A stretch of 64,000 nt of DNA from contig NZ_OPYL01000001.1 of NCBI RefSeq assembly GCF_900343125.1, positions 372,001-436,000 on the forward strand, written 5' to 3'. The position numbers and the translations under genes were made by a program. Below the pieces are notes generated by a model. That model was not told where the DNA came from, made no database searches, and saw nothing but the letters and a program-made list of their open reading frames with translations. Source of the stretch: Dysgonomonas sp. Marseille-P4361 (GTDB taxonomy: Bacteria; Bacteroidota; Bacteroidia; Bacteroidales; Dysgonomonadaceae). Positions within the stretch are counted from its first letter, which is position 1; the number at the start of each line of letters is the position of its first letter. Below, in pieces: positions 19,156 through 27,215 of the stretch.

Positions 19156-19216
19156 CGGTTATTCTGCGGGCTTCCGCCCCTCCAGACGGCAGGGAAGCTA
19201 TAAGCGGAAATAACCG
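19156..19216. repeat. Inverted repeat between HTH and integrase genes
   Basis: CGGTTATT at 19156-19163 pairs with AATAACCG at 19209-19216; the 45 bp between are G/C-rich, and ACCGTC/GACGGT pairing lies just beyond. The gap 19108-19322 has no gene. It may be a recombinase or excisionase binding region or a terminator-like structure. Confidence 0.35.
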
Positions 19217-19322
19217 TCACTTGGACGGTCAATAACTTCGAACTCCATCAAAATGGATAATAAAACAATAGCAGGAGATTATTTGAAATATCCTGCCATT
19301 AGTCTGTTCAGAAGAAAACTAC

Positions 19323-19676
19323 TCAATTCCAGATCGGATTTTGAGCATCTATTATCAGCATTTCAGGGATTACTGTTTTAGATAATCTCCTGAATAACCA
19401 ATTTCTAAATATTTTAGCTTTCTCGGATTGTACCTGAAAGGAAATTGCAACTATCATTTCCAATCCATAATACTCTGGGTGAACTTTATTTCCTTCAAGA
19501 ATACAGGAGTTTGTGTAGTTACCAGTAATAATCCCTACTTTTTCAATCGCCCGAATAATTCTCTTTGTTGGCTGATAGTATATATCAAATAGGTTTGCTA
19601 TTTCGGCAATGCTCATCTGTACTTGGTTGGGTATATCTACTATACCCTTATCTGTGATTGTTATTTTTTCTTTCAT
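19323..19676 (-). CDS. RhuM-like DNA-binding protein of the mobile element
   Basis: 117 residues. The N-terminal part looks like a short HTH (QVQMSIAEIANLFDIYYQPT) and the C-terminal part matches the RhuM-type segment HPEYYGLEMIVAISFQVQSE followed by AKIFRNWLFRRLSK. It is shorter than full RhuM proteins. The gene lies 4 bp downstream of an integrase gene on the same strand, so it is probably co-expressed with the recombinases. Function unknown; the RhuM resemblance is from motif memory only. Confidence 0.55.
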   Translation of the reverse strand: MKEKITITDKGIVDIPNQVQMSIAEIANLFDIYYQPTKRIIRAIEKVGIITGNYTNSCILEGNKVHPEYYGLEMIVAISFQVQSEKAKIFRNWLFRRLSKTVIPEMLIIDAQNPIWN

Positions 19677-19680
19677 GGGG

Positions 19681-20928
19681 TTAACTATTTTTCGTCCTAC
19701 TTGTTTCTTTTCTTCGCTTAATCAGTTTATCCATATCCTCCGATATTTTTTGCTCTGTAATCTGAGCATAGGTCTGTGTGGTAGAAATATTGGCATGCCC
19801 CATCATTTTGGCAATACTCTCAATGGATAAACCTGCCGAAATTGCCAACGTGCCAAAGCTGTGGCGACTTTGGTGATAGGAAAGATTCTCTTTAAACCCC
19901 AGAACAATACCAATCTGATTAATATCAAGCCAGATCCGATCACGAACAGGAAGTGGAAAAACTGGTTTACTGTCATCTGTTGTGTTGTACAATTCAAGTA
20001 TTTGTATGGCAATGGGATGTAAAGGGATAAAAGCTTCCACATCCGTTTTCTTTCTTCGGATTCTCAGATAAGCTTGTCCGTCAGCCGTTTTCCCGATATG
20101 ACGGGGATATAAACCTTTTACATCAACATAGGCAAGTGCCGTGAAGGAAGAAAAGATAAAAGCCCGCCTGACCAGTTCCATCATTGAACTACTCATTGGA
20201 GTTTCAATAATACGTTTTAAATCTTGCCTGCTTACAAAGCGGTGTTTAGGAGGATCTTTTTTCTCATATCTTACATCTTCAAGTGGATTGGCTCTTAATA
20301 CTTCTTGGTCGATGGCGATATAAATCAGACGATTGAGCCAAGTCAGGCATCTGTTTATATAAGACGATTTTCTTTCGCCAACCACTTTCAAATAAGTTTT
20401 AAAGGATTCTCCGAACTCTTCTCTAATAGCTGTAAAAGCAATATCTTTCAAGCCCCTGCTTTCAAGAAATTCCTTCAAATTGAGCTGAGTGAGTCTTGAT
20501 TCCCGATAAGTAGAGTTTGAGCTTATTTCAATGGCTCGCAGTCGCAAACGTTCGATCTCAATTTCTCCTGCTTGTAATAGATTTTTCGGAGTGGTATTGA
20601 TTCCAACAATCGTATTTTTTAAAAGCTCGCTACTGACAACACCTTGCTCTTTGAGGATATACTCATAAGTATTTTCGATTCGCTCTTTGAACTTGATCAA
20701 ACGATTGTTGAGTATTTCTGCTTTGACTTCTCCTTTCTTGGCATTCCAGTCTTCAACTCGGCAATGGATACCTGTTGTCAGGACTGTTTGTTTTCCGTCG
20801 ATGCTGATTCTGCATAAGATGGTGGTTGTTCCGTCAGCTTTTACTTTCTGCTTGTTGATGTAGCAGAATATCCTGAATGTACTGCGTATATCTTTTTGCT
20901 TTTGTTCTTGTATTTGTTGTTGTTTCAT
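19681..20928 (-). CDS. Tyrosine recombinase/integrase 1
   Basis: 415 residues. Arm-binding N-terminus (FRIFCYINKQKVKADGTTTI), SAM-like core-binding domain, and C-terminal catalytic domain with HQSRHSFGTLAISAG (H-x-x-R), MMGHANISTTQTYAQI (His and the nucleophile Tyr). The usual first Arg is Ala (SSFTALAYVDV), as in many Bacteroides recombinases such as the IntDOT group, where that position also deviates. It is 17 bp downstream of a second integrase on the same strand. Probably integrates and excises the element. Confidence 0.9.
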   Translation of the reverse strand: MKQQQIQEQKQKDIRSTFRIFCYINKQKVKADGTTTILCRISIDGKQTVLTTGIHCRVEDWNAKKGEVKAEILNNRLIKFKERIENTYEYILKEQGVVSSELLKNTIVGINTTPKNLLQAGEIEIERLRLRAIEISSNSTYRESRLTQLNLKEFLESRGLKDIAFTAIREEFGESFKTYLKVVGERKSSYINRCLTWLNRLIYIAIDQEVLRANPLEDVRYEKKDPPKHRFVSRQDLKRIIETPMSSSMMELVRRAFIFSSFTALAYVDVKGLYPRHIGKTADGQAYLRIRRKKTDVEAFIPLHPIAIQILELYNTTDDSKPVFPLPVRDRIWLDINQIGIVLGFKENLSYHQSRHSFGTLAISAGLSIESIAKMMGHANISTTQTYAQITEQKISEDMDKLIKRRKETSRTKNS

Positions 20929-20945
20929 CTTGAATGATTTTTCTG

Positions 20946-22211
20946 TTAAAGGACTAGTTGAATGTCTCGGGTAGCTGTAATGAGTTTATCCATATCTTCA
21001 AAAAGCTTCTTGGGAGTCACACGGGCATAAACCTGTGTCATCTGAATATTGCCATGCCCGAGCATTTTACTGATGGTTTCGATGGGTACGCCTTCTTCGA
21101 GCGTGATAAGGCTGGCAAAGCTGTGGCGTCCTGAATGATAGCTGATCGTCTCGGTGATTCCTGCCATCATTTTCAGTCCCTGCATATTCGCTCGAAGTGT
21201 TCCATAAAGTTGTATCGGGAAGAGTGTTTCTCTGCTGTCATCTTTGTATTTTTCGAGTAAAGCAATGGCTTCGGGTAGTAATTTTACCCGTGCTCTGCAT
21301 GTTGTTTTCTTTCTACGATATTTGAGCCAGAGACTGCCTTCATCGTCCGTAAAAAGATTCTCCTTTGTGATGCGAACCACATCTGCGTAGGCTGTACCCG
21401 TATAACAAGCAAACAGAAACAAATCTTTGGTCAAAAGATGGGATGTACGATGGGAAGGAATCTCCAAATCTCTGATTTTCTCAAAACTCTCCCGACTCAA
21501 AGCTTTGGGTGTTGTTGGTTTCTGCTTGGGTAATTTATAATAAGCAAAATGAAATTTCTCAGACAAGCCCTCTTTGAATGCCATTTTACAAATCTTTTTC
21601 AGTACAGCCAGATAATGACGGACGGAATCAAGTGCATAACCTAAATCATCGGATACAAAATTCTGATATTCCCGAATAAACTGTTCATTGAGCTGCCCGA
21701 AAGCCACATCTTTAGTCTTGAACTTCTTTTGGATAAACTTTTCCAAAGAGCGATAAGCATATACGTAATTACTCAGCGTAGTGGGTGCACAGTCAATGCC
21801 AATGCGACTTCGTAATTCTTGCTTGTGCCTGAAAAGAAGAGCCAGCAGAGTCATTTGAGTATCCATGCTCCCCTGAAACAGGTTCTTAACATCCTTGGCT
21901 TCGAAGGGGACATTTCTACCGATCAATGTCATATAGGCTTCATGAATGGAAAGCAATAACTTATCCAACTTGGAATTGGTAACTACAGCCTCTCGGCTTT
22001 TACCATCCAGACGACTTTCTCGGGGATTCCAAAGGGATTCTTTGCAGGATAGTTTGCAACTGAATTGTACCATGGAGCGATCTACGGTTATTCTTCCCAT
22101 GATCGGCACAAGTCCTTGTTTGTTGGGGCTACTTTTTTTGAGGTAGAGCAAAACCTTGAATTTTTCTTTTCTCATAACACTTATCCTTTTATGGACTTTG
22201 CCTGAAGGCAA
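20946..22211 (-). CDS. Tyrosine recombinase/integrase 2
   Basis: 421 residues, same three-part layout as its neighbour: basic N-terminus (KFKVLLYLKKSSPNKQGLVP), core-binding domain, and catalytic domain with HSGRHSFASLITLEEG, MLGHGNIQMTQVYARV (His and Tyr). The first catalytic Arg is again replaced (ACYTGTAYADV). Tandem integrases transcribed together are a known arrangement at one end of Bacteroides mobile elements. Upstream lies a Crp/Fnr gene remnant on the opposite strand, so the element border may be near 22220. Confidence 0.9.
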   Translation of the reverse strand: MPSGKVHKRISVMRKEKFKVLLYLKKSSPNKQGLVPIMGRITVDRSMVQFSCKLSCKESLWNPRESRLDGKSREAVVTNSKLDKLLLSIHEAYMTLIGRNVPFEAKDVKNLFQGSMDTQMTLLALLFRHKQELRSRIGIDCAPTTLSNYVYAYRSLEKFIQKKFKTKDVAFGQLNEQFIREYQNFVSDDLGYALDSVRHYLAVLKKICKMAFKEGLSEKFHFAYYKLPKQKPTTPKALSRESFEKIRDLEIPSHRTSHLLTKDLFLFACYTGTAYADVVRITKENLFTDDEGSLWLKYRRKKTTCRARVKLLPEAIALLEKYKDDSRETLFPIQLYGTLRANMQGLKMMAGITETISYHSGRHSFASLITLEEGVPIETISKMLGHGNIQMTQVYARVTPKKLFEDMDKLITATRDIQLVL

Positions 22212-22240
22212 AGTTACCTGATTAATAAGTGCTCTTTGTT

Positions 22241-22372
22241 ATGCAAAATAATGTGAATCAATACATATTAAAAGAGTACCCCGAAATTTTTCAAAAGGCA
22301 GCAATAAAGCACATTGCTTCGTTTTTAAATATCACTCCACAATCCTTAAGCCGAATCAGAGGTTCTTTGTGA
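22241..22372 (+). pseudogene. Crp/Fnr-family regulator remnant (C-terminal HTH only)
   Basis: A 43-codon plus-strand frame ends with KEYPEIFQKAAIKHIASFLN followed by ITPQSLSRIRG. This is the C-terminal winged HTH of a Crp/Fnr regulator, clearly similar to the end of the intact one at 38973 (KFPNILNLVTLKEIASFIKV, then TPETLSRIRR). The cyclic-nucleotide-binding domain is missing and no 5' half was found in the window. It begins 29 bp from the integrase start, so truncation by the mobile element is plausible. Confidence 0.75.
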
Positions 22373-22444
22373 ATTTTGTAACATATGTTATTTTTTGTGC
22401 TTTTATAAGTTCATAGTTTTGTATAAAATAAATTATATAATGCT

Positions 22445-23233
22445 ATGGAAAACTATTTAGAAATAAATAAAGCAGCATGGAACAATAGAGTTAATATACA
22501 TATCGAGTCTGAGTTTTACGAATTAACAAGGCTTATAAATGGAGAACTGAGTCTTCCTTCACTAGATATTAAATTATTAGGAAACATTAAAGGGAAAAGT
22601 ATTTTGCATCTGCAATGTCACTTTGGAATGGATACAATTTCTTTAGCTAAATTAGGAGCTAATGTTACAGGAGTTGACTTTTCAGAAAAAGCCATCGCAA
22701 AAGCTAAAGAACTAAGTAATCAATTACAAGCAGAAGTAAGTTATATCTGTTGTGATATCTGTTCGCTACCTGATATGATTAATGAGCAATTTGACATAAT
22801 TTATACATCGTACGGGGTTATCAATTGGTTGCCAGATCTCGATAGGTGGGGGAAAGTTATTTCTGCATTATTAAAACCCTCAGGTAGATTTATAATGGTC
22901 GAATTTCACCCCATATTATGGATGTTTGACGAGACTTTTCAAAACATATTATATAGCTATTCTCGAAAAGAACCATATATAACTGAAGAATCAACTTATG
23001 TGGGTGATGCAAGTGAAGCTGTAGACAAAGTTGTAACATGGAACTATGGATTATCAGAACCGATTAATAGTCTGACAAAGAATGGTATTCATATTGAAGG
23101 AATGGAAGAATATTATTATTCCCCAGTTAATTTATTTTCATCCATGATAGAAATTGAAAAAGATAAATTCCAAATAGAAGGGCAAGAAAACAAAATACCC
23201 ATCACTTATTCTCTTATTGGCAAAAAGTTATAA
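22445..23233 (+). CDS. Class I SAM-dependent methyltransferase
   Basis: 262 residues with the Rossmann methyltransferase motifs: ILHLQCHFGMDTISLAKLGA (motif I), VTGVDFSEKAIAKAKELS (motif II), and FDIIYTSYGVINWLPDLDRW (motif IV region). No signal peptide; soluble. The substrate cannot be told, but proteins of this type act on small molecules. It is flanked by the Crp/Fnr remnant upstream and the RteC relic downstream, so it is either cargo or a fragment of older chromosome trapped between two elements. Confidence 0.85.
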   Translation: MENYLEINKAAWNNRVNIHIESEFYELTRLINGELSLPSLDIKLLGNIKGKSILHLQCHFGMDTISLAKLGANVTGVDFSEKAIAKAKELSNQLQAEVSYICCDICSLPDMINEQFDIIYTSYGVINWLPDLDRWGKVISALLKPSGRFIMVEFHPILWMFDETFQNILYSYSRKEPYITEESTYVGDASEAVDKVVTWNYGLSEPINSLTKNGIHIEGMEEYYYSPVNLFSSMIEIEKDKFQIEGQENKIPITYSLIGKKL

Positions 23234-23284
23234 TTAAGATACAACTATTCTAATAATTGAAACTATTTTTTGATTTTAAACTTT

Positions 23285-23912
23285 ATGCCTATGAATGATC
23301 TAAATGAAACAGAGTTCTTTACTCTTCTATCTAGCCAAAAGCAGATAGATTATTTTCAAATCCAAAGTGCTTATGAGAAGTTCATAGAAAAAGTGATAAA
23401 TATTAATCAGCCCGATAATGAATATACAATCATCTATCGGAAACTGAATCTGACTCGTATCGAGTTGGTATCACTATCAAATCATTTTAGATACGAGCTG
23501 GGGGAAAAATGCGCTTAAATCTCAATATTGCCAAAAAGCTATAACTTTCGTAGATGCTGAATTAGCTCTTCTAGAGAAAGTGTTTGCTTTTCCCGAACGT
23601 TTCATCCAAAAACAAATTTATAAATCCGATTTATACATAATCCCTAAGTCGAAAGGCTTGGGGATTATTGGTTTTGTAGAGTTAGTGGTTTGCCTTTTTC
23701 TTCTTGGAGAAATCTACACCTCAAAAGGAGAAAAAGCTTCGCTTAGAGATATAGGACTAGCTTTTGAGCAAATGTTCAATTTTAGTTTTGGATGTATCTA
23801 CAAAAAGAGAATAGCCTTACTCGAAAGAAAAGCTTGTAATCTGACCAAACTATTGGACAATCTAAAGAATCTGCTCATCAAAGAGAGTAAGAATAAACTA
23901 AATGAAAAATAA
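23285..23912 (+). pseudogene. RteC-like excision regulator, broken by a +1 frameshift
   Basis: Frame 1 (from ATG 23285) gives MPMNDLNETEFFTLL and ends at 23518 (RYELGEKCA). The adjoining frame continues without a break as NALKSQYCQKAITFVDAELA into SKGLGIIGFVELVVCLFLLG and DIGLAFEQMFNFSFGCIYKK, which resembles the RteC domain of Bacteroides conjugative transposons (CTnDOT RteC promotes excision). The switch lies at a G5-A5 run (23500-23509), where one extra base would account for it. About 200 residues if joined. RteC identity is by resemblance. Confidence 0.65.
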
Positions 23913-24064
23913 TGCTTTTGTATATTACTCATAATGAATATCATATCAGCCGAACTTAGGGAGGTACTTAGAGACCTCTCTATGTTTCTGTCATCCATTG
24001 TCCGAGCTTTGCTTTACCAATCGATTGGAATTAATCAGAATATTAATTTCAAAAATGTACAATT

Positions 24065-24400
24065 ATGTATTTAAACAATGAGGACTTTTTAGCATGGATG
24101 GAAAAGCTATCCAAGAAACTCACAGATATAGGCAGAGACCTGAAGCTCGTTATCAATACAGGTGATGCTTTTGCGAACGAAGACAAACTATTAGACAATC
24201 AAGATTTGGCATTTTTGCTAAAGGTCAGTTATCGGACTTTGCAACGTTATCGGGATAGTGGCAAACTTCGCTATTTTTTGGTTAGGCGAAAAACTTTCTA
24301 TCGCATGGCGGATGTCAAAGATTTCATCCAATCCTATGCCTCTAAAAAAGAGATTGTGATGTTCAATAAAGGCATAGAGGAAGGCAAAATCCTAAAATGA
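24065..24400 (+). CDS. Third excisionase-like helix-turn-helix protein
   Basis: 111 residues. Helical N-terminus and a C-terminal winged HTH: LLDNQDLAFLLKVSYRTLQR and YRDSGKLRYFLVRRKTFYRM, then ADVKDFIQ. Same family as the two small HTH genes at 18150 and 18808. It stands before the second mobilisation module and the hairpin-rich region at 24434-24593. Likely a local regulator or directionality factor. Confidence 0.75.
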   Translation: MYLNNEDFLAWMEKLSKKLTDIGRDLKLVINTGDAFANEDKLLDNQDLAFLLKVSYRTLQRYRDSGKLRYFLVRRKTFYRMADVKDFIQSYASKKEIVMFNKGIEEGKILK

Positions 24401-24433
24401 TTCTGCATTTATTATGTAGCAGAATGAAGCAAA

Positions 24434-24593
24434 AGGGTGTGGGCTGTTTAGTCTATCACCCTCCCCAAAGACTCCGTATTTAGCTCAAACACCCTCGCTT
24501 TACCGCTTCGGATTGTTTGGTTAAATTGAGCAAGAGGGAACTGGACTATCGTCCTGTTCTCCTCTTGCCCTGCGGGGCAAAGCCTTCGGCTTT
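24434..24593. other. Candidate oriT (hairpin cluster) of the second mobilisation module
   Basis: Within the 300-bp gap before the bfmA-like gene are AGGGTG/CACCCT (24434-24462), CAAGAGG/CCTCTTG (24531-24567), GCCC/GGGC (24567-24578) and AAAGCC/GGCTTT (24579-24593). Such clustered hairpins beside mobilisation genes suggest an origin of transfer; the last one could instead act as a terminator. The nick site is not identified. Confidence 0.42.
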
Positions 24594-24700
24594 AGTGTTT
24601 TATCTGAAAGCACTGTAATTATACTTCCAATTAGTGTAATCTTTTAAACTCTTAGAATCAATAGTTTAAATGTGTGATTTTCCATTAAATAGTAATTACT

Positions 24701-25288
24701 ATGCAAAATCAGAATAGAAATATAGTCTATACAACCATATCCATAGATAAAGAAGCAAGCCGTTTAGTAGATAAAATCTGCAAACGCTATTCACTGAAAA
24801 AGAGTGAAGCGATAAAACTCGCTTTTCAATATTTGGATAAGGCAAATATCAATCCGAGCGAAGCACCCGAATCGACTAAAGCAGAGCTTCGGAAGATTAA
24901 CAAAAGACAAGACGATCTAATCCGTTTCATCCGACACTATGAAGAAGAACAGCTCAATCCGATGATACGCACAAGCAATTCTATTGCAAGTCGATTTGAC
25001 AAGATTGTCAAGTCAATGGAGGATATTATTCTATCTCATCTTAAAGATAATCAGGAAGGGCACAATAATCTGCTAAGGATGTTAAGTGAGAAATTTACAG
25101 GACACGCGGATGCGATTAATAATCAGGCGAAACAGCTATCAAGAATACAACAGGCACAACAGACAGATAATAAGAAGCTACTGCAACTAATTTCCCTTTA
25201 CTCAGATTTGGCAAATTGTGGAGTAATGGAGTCCAAGAAAAAGGAAAATCTAAAAACTGAAATTGCCAACCTGATAAACAGTCAATAA
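24701..25288 (+). CDS. BfmA/BtgA-family mobilisation protein
   Basis: 195 residues. The N-terminus YTTISIDKEASRLVDKICKR followed by YSLKKSEAIKLAFQYLD is a ribbon-helix-helix-like region typical of BfmA/BtgA proteins; the remainder is helical and polar, with a likely coiled coil. These proteins bind oriT and work with a relaxase encoded next to them, here 1 bp downstream. Different in type from the mobilisation pair at 15543-16821, so the region holds two transfer systems. Confidence 0.8.
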   Translation: MQNQNRNIVYTTISIDKEASRLVDKICKRYSLKKSEAIKLAFQYLDKANINPSEAPESTKAELRKINKRQDDLIRFIRHYEEEQLNPMIRTSNSIASRFDKIVKSMEDIILSHLKDNQEGHNNLLRMLSEKFTGHADAINNQAKQLSRIQQAQQTDNKKLLQLISLYSDLANCGVMESKKKENLKTEIANLINSQ

Positions 25289-25289
25289 A

Positions 25290-26105
25290 ATGAATATAGA
25301 CTTTCCACCACCATCGAACGGAGTATATAATAATGCAGGCAGTAGTCGAAGGCTATGTAATTACCTCGAACACGAGGACTTGGAACGGATGGAGAAAGGT
25401 ATTTATACAGAAGGATTTTTCAATTTGACGGAAGCAAATCTCTATAAATCACAAGTAGTAAAAGACATTGACAACAACAAAGCCCAACTATTAAAAACAG
25501 ATGCTAAATTTTATGCTATTCATATCAGTCCATCGGCTAAAGAGTTGCAAGCAATGGGAGCAACTGAGCAGGAACAAGCCGAAGCGATGAGAAGATATGT
25601 TCGGGAAGTATTTATACCTGAATACGCCAAGAACTTCAATAAAGGACTATCAGCAAAGGATATTAAGTTTTATGGAAAGATACATTTCGATAGGGATAGA
25701 TCAGAGAGCACCGAGGGTAATATGCATTGTCATTTGATTGTCAGTCGAAAAGATCAATGCAACAAAATCAAACTTTCTCCACTAACCAACCACCGAGATA
25801 CTAAGAAAGGTATTATTAAAGGAGGTTTTGACAGAATAAATCTTTTTCAACAAGTAGAGCAGGGTTTTGATAGACTATTCAATTATAGCCGTCTACTATC
25901 TGAATCTTTCGAGTATTACAATACTATGAAGAATGGCTCTATCACAGATCAACTTAGGATGCAAGAACGGATGAATGAACTTACTAATTCATTACAACAT
26001 GATGATATGAATTCAGTAAGCCAGTCATACAAACAGTCAGCTATGCAAAAAAAAGAAGAAGAGGAGAAACAGAAACAAAAACAAAATAGAGGACCTAAAC
26101 TATAG
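25290..26105 (+). CDS. Second relaxase (BtgB/MobB-like, DUF5712 type)
   Basis: 271 residues. After an N-terminal part containing LCNYLEHEDLERMEKGI, the segment FYGKIHFDRDRSESTEGNMH followed by CHLIVSRKDQ carries a histidine pair (HxH near residue 145) as in relaxases of Bacteroides mobilisable elements. The C-terminus is low complexity (KEEEEKQKQKQN). One bp separates it from the BfmA-like gene, so they form a two-gene operon. Nicking activity is inferred from the histidines and the partner gene. Confidence 0.75.
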   Translation: MNIDFPPPSNGVYNNAGSSRRLCNYLEHEDLERMEKGIYTEGFFNLTEANLYKSQVVKDIDNNKAQLLKTDAKFYAIHISPSAKELQAMGATEQEQAEAMRRYVREVFIPEYAKNFNKGLSAKDIKFYGKIHFDRDRSESTEGNMHCHLIVSRKDQCNKIKLSPLTNHRDTKKGIIKGGFDRINLFQQVEQGFDRLFNYSRLLSESFEYYNTMKNGSITDQLRMQERMNELTNSLQHDDMNSVSQSYKQSAMQKKEEEEKQKQKQNRGPKL

Positions 26106-26129
26106 TCTTTATATAAAACTCTTCTAATT

Positions 26130-26147
26130 ATCCAATATAAATTGGAT
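26130..26147. repeat. Small hairpin after the second mobilisation operon
   Basis: ATCCAAT (26130-26136) pairs with ATTGGAT (26141-26147) across a 4-nt loop, 25 bp after the relaxase stop. It lacks a T tract, so it may be a weak terminator. The rest of the 26106-26336 gap is AT-rich with no gene. Confidence 0.35.
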
Positions 26148-26336
26148 CAAATAATCGAACCCAAAAGGGATATATCTGTCGTATATCTTTATCTGGATGT
26201 CAATTTTACCACTGGCTATTAATATTAAAGCAAAAATCTTTTTATATTATAGCGAAATATAAGAAGATTATCCAAATATTTAATATATTTTCGCAAACAT
26301 GTCCTAATCTACTGATTAGAGTTTAAATATATATTG

Positions 26337-27215
26337 ATGGCTAGTTTGAATGATATTAAGAAAATAACATTAAGGGCATTAATGTCTGACGACTTATTGA
26401 TGCATGGTTTAGTATTAAAAGGAGGGAACGCTCTTCAGCTCGCCTATGATCTAACCAATAGAGGATCTGTTGATATCGATTTTTCCATGGAAAACGAATT
26501 TTCAGCAAACGATTTTAACCGACTAACCAACGTTTTTTGTTCTCTTTTGAATGAAGAATTTAAGAAGTCTGGATTAACAGCTTATGATGTTAAGTTTATT
26601 GAAAAACCTAAAACAGGAGATATTCCAGAATGGAAAGGATATTTATTAGAATTTAAGCTCATTGAAACAGAACAGTTCAATATTTTTGGTGATGATATAA
26701 ATGCTATCCGAAGAAACTCTATAAAAGTAAATAACCAATCTACTAAATATACTGTTGATATTAGTGCATATGAATTTATTGCAGGGGCAAGACCTCAAGA
26801 GATTGAAGGATTAATTCTAAAAGTATATACTCCAGAAATGATTTTAATAGAAAAAGTGAGAGCCCTTTGTCAATCAATGCCGGAATATGCTAAAATTGTA
26901 TCCTCGGCTAGACAAAAGCAAAGAGCTCGAGATTTCTATGATATTTGGCTGATAGTAAACTCCTTTCCTAAGTTACAATTAACCATAGATCTTTTTCGTC
27001 ACATCTTCGAAGCAAAAAAAGTCCCATTAGAATTTTTGAAGAATATGGAAAGTTTAAGAGAGCCTAATCGAGCAGGATGGGATACTGTACAGCAAACAAT
27101 ATCCGCAGGAGCTACATTAGAGTCATATGATTATTATTTTGATCATTTACTCGAAATTATCTCTCCTTTCATAAACCTTTTGGATAGTAAAGCTGCCACT
27201 TCTCCGAATACATAG
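26337..27215 (+). CDS. AbiEii/AbiGii-family nucleotidyltransferase toxin
   Basis: About 292 residues from ATG 26337 (a TTG just before it is also in frame). The nucleotidyltransferase signature is clear: LKGGNALQLAYDLTNRGSVD then IDFSM, i.e. a GG motif followed by DxD. Later EKVRALCQSM and RQKQRARDFYDIW are typical of AbiEii-like proteins. Known members stop growth and abort phage infection, by nucleotidylating tRNA in studied cases. The partner AbiEi-like gene is on the opposite strand and the 3' ends overlap by 47 bp, unlike the usual operon with antitoxin first. Confidence 0.87.
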   Translation: MASLNDIKKITLRALMSDDLLMHGLVLKGGNALQLAYDLTNRGSVDIDFSMENEFSANDFNRLTNVFCSLLNEEFKKSGLTAYDVKFIEKPKTGDIPEWKGYLLEFKLIETEQFNIFGDDINAIRRNSIKVNNQSTKYTVDISAYEFIAGARPQEIEGLILKVYTPEMILIEKVRALCQSMPEYAKIVSSARQKQRARDFYDIWLIVNSFPKLQLTIDLFRHIFEAKKVPLEFLKNMESLREPNRAGWDTVQQTISAGATLESYDYYFDHLLEIISPFINLLDSKAATSPNT

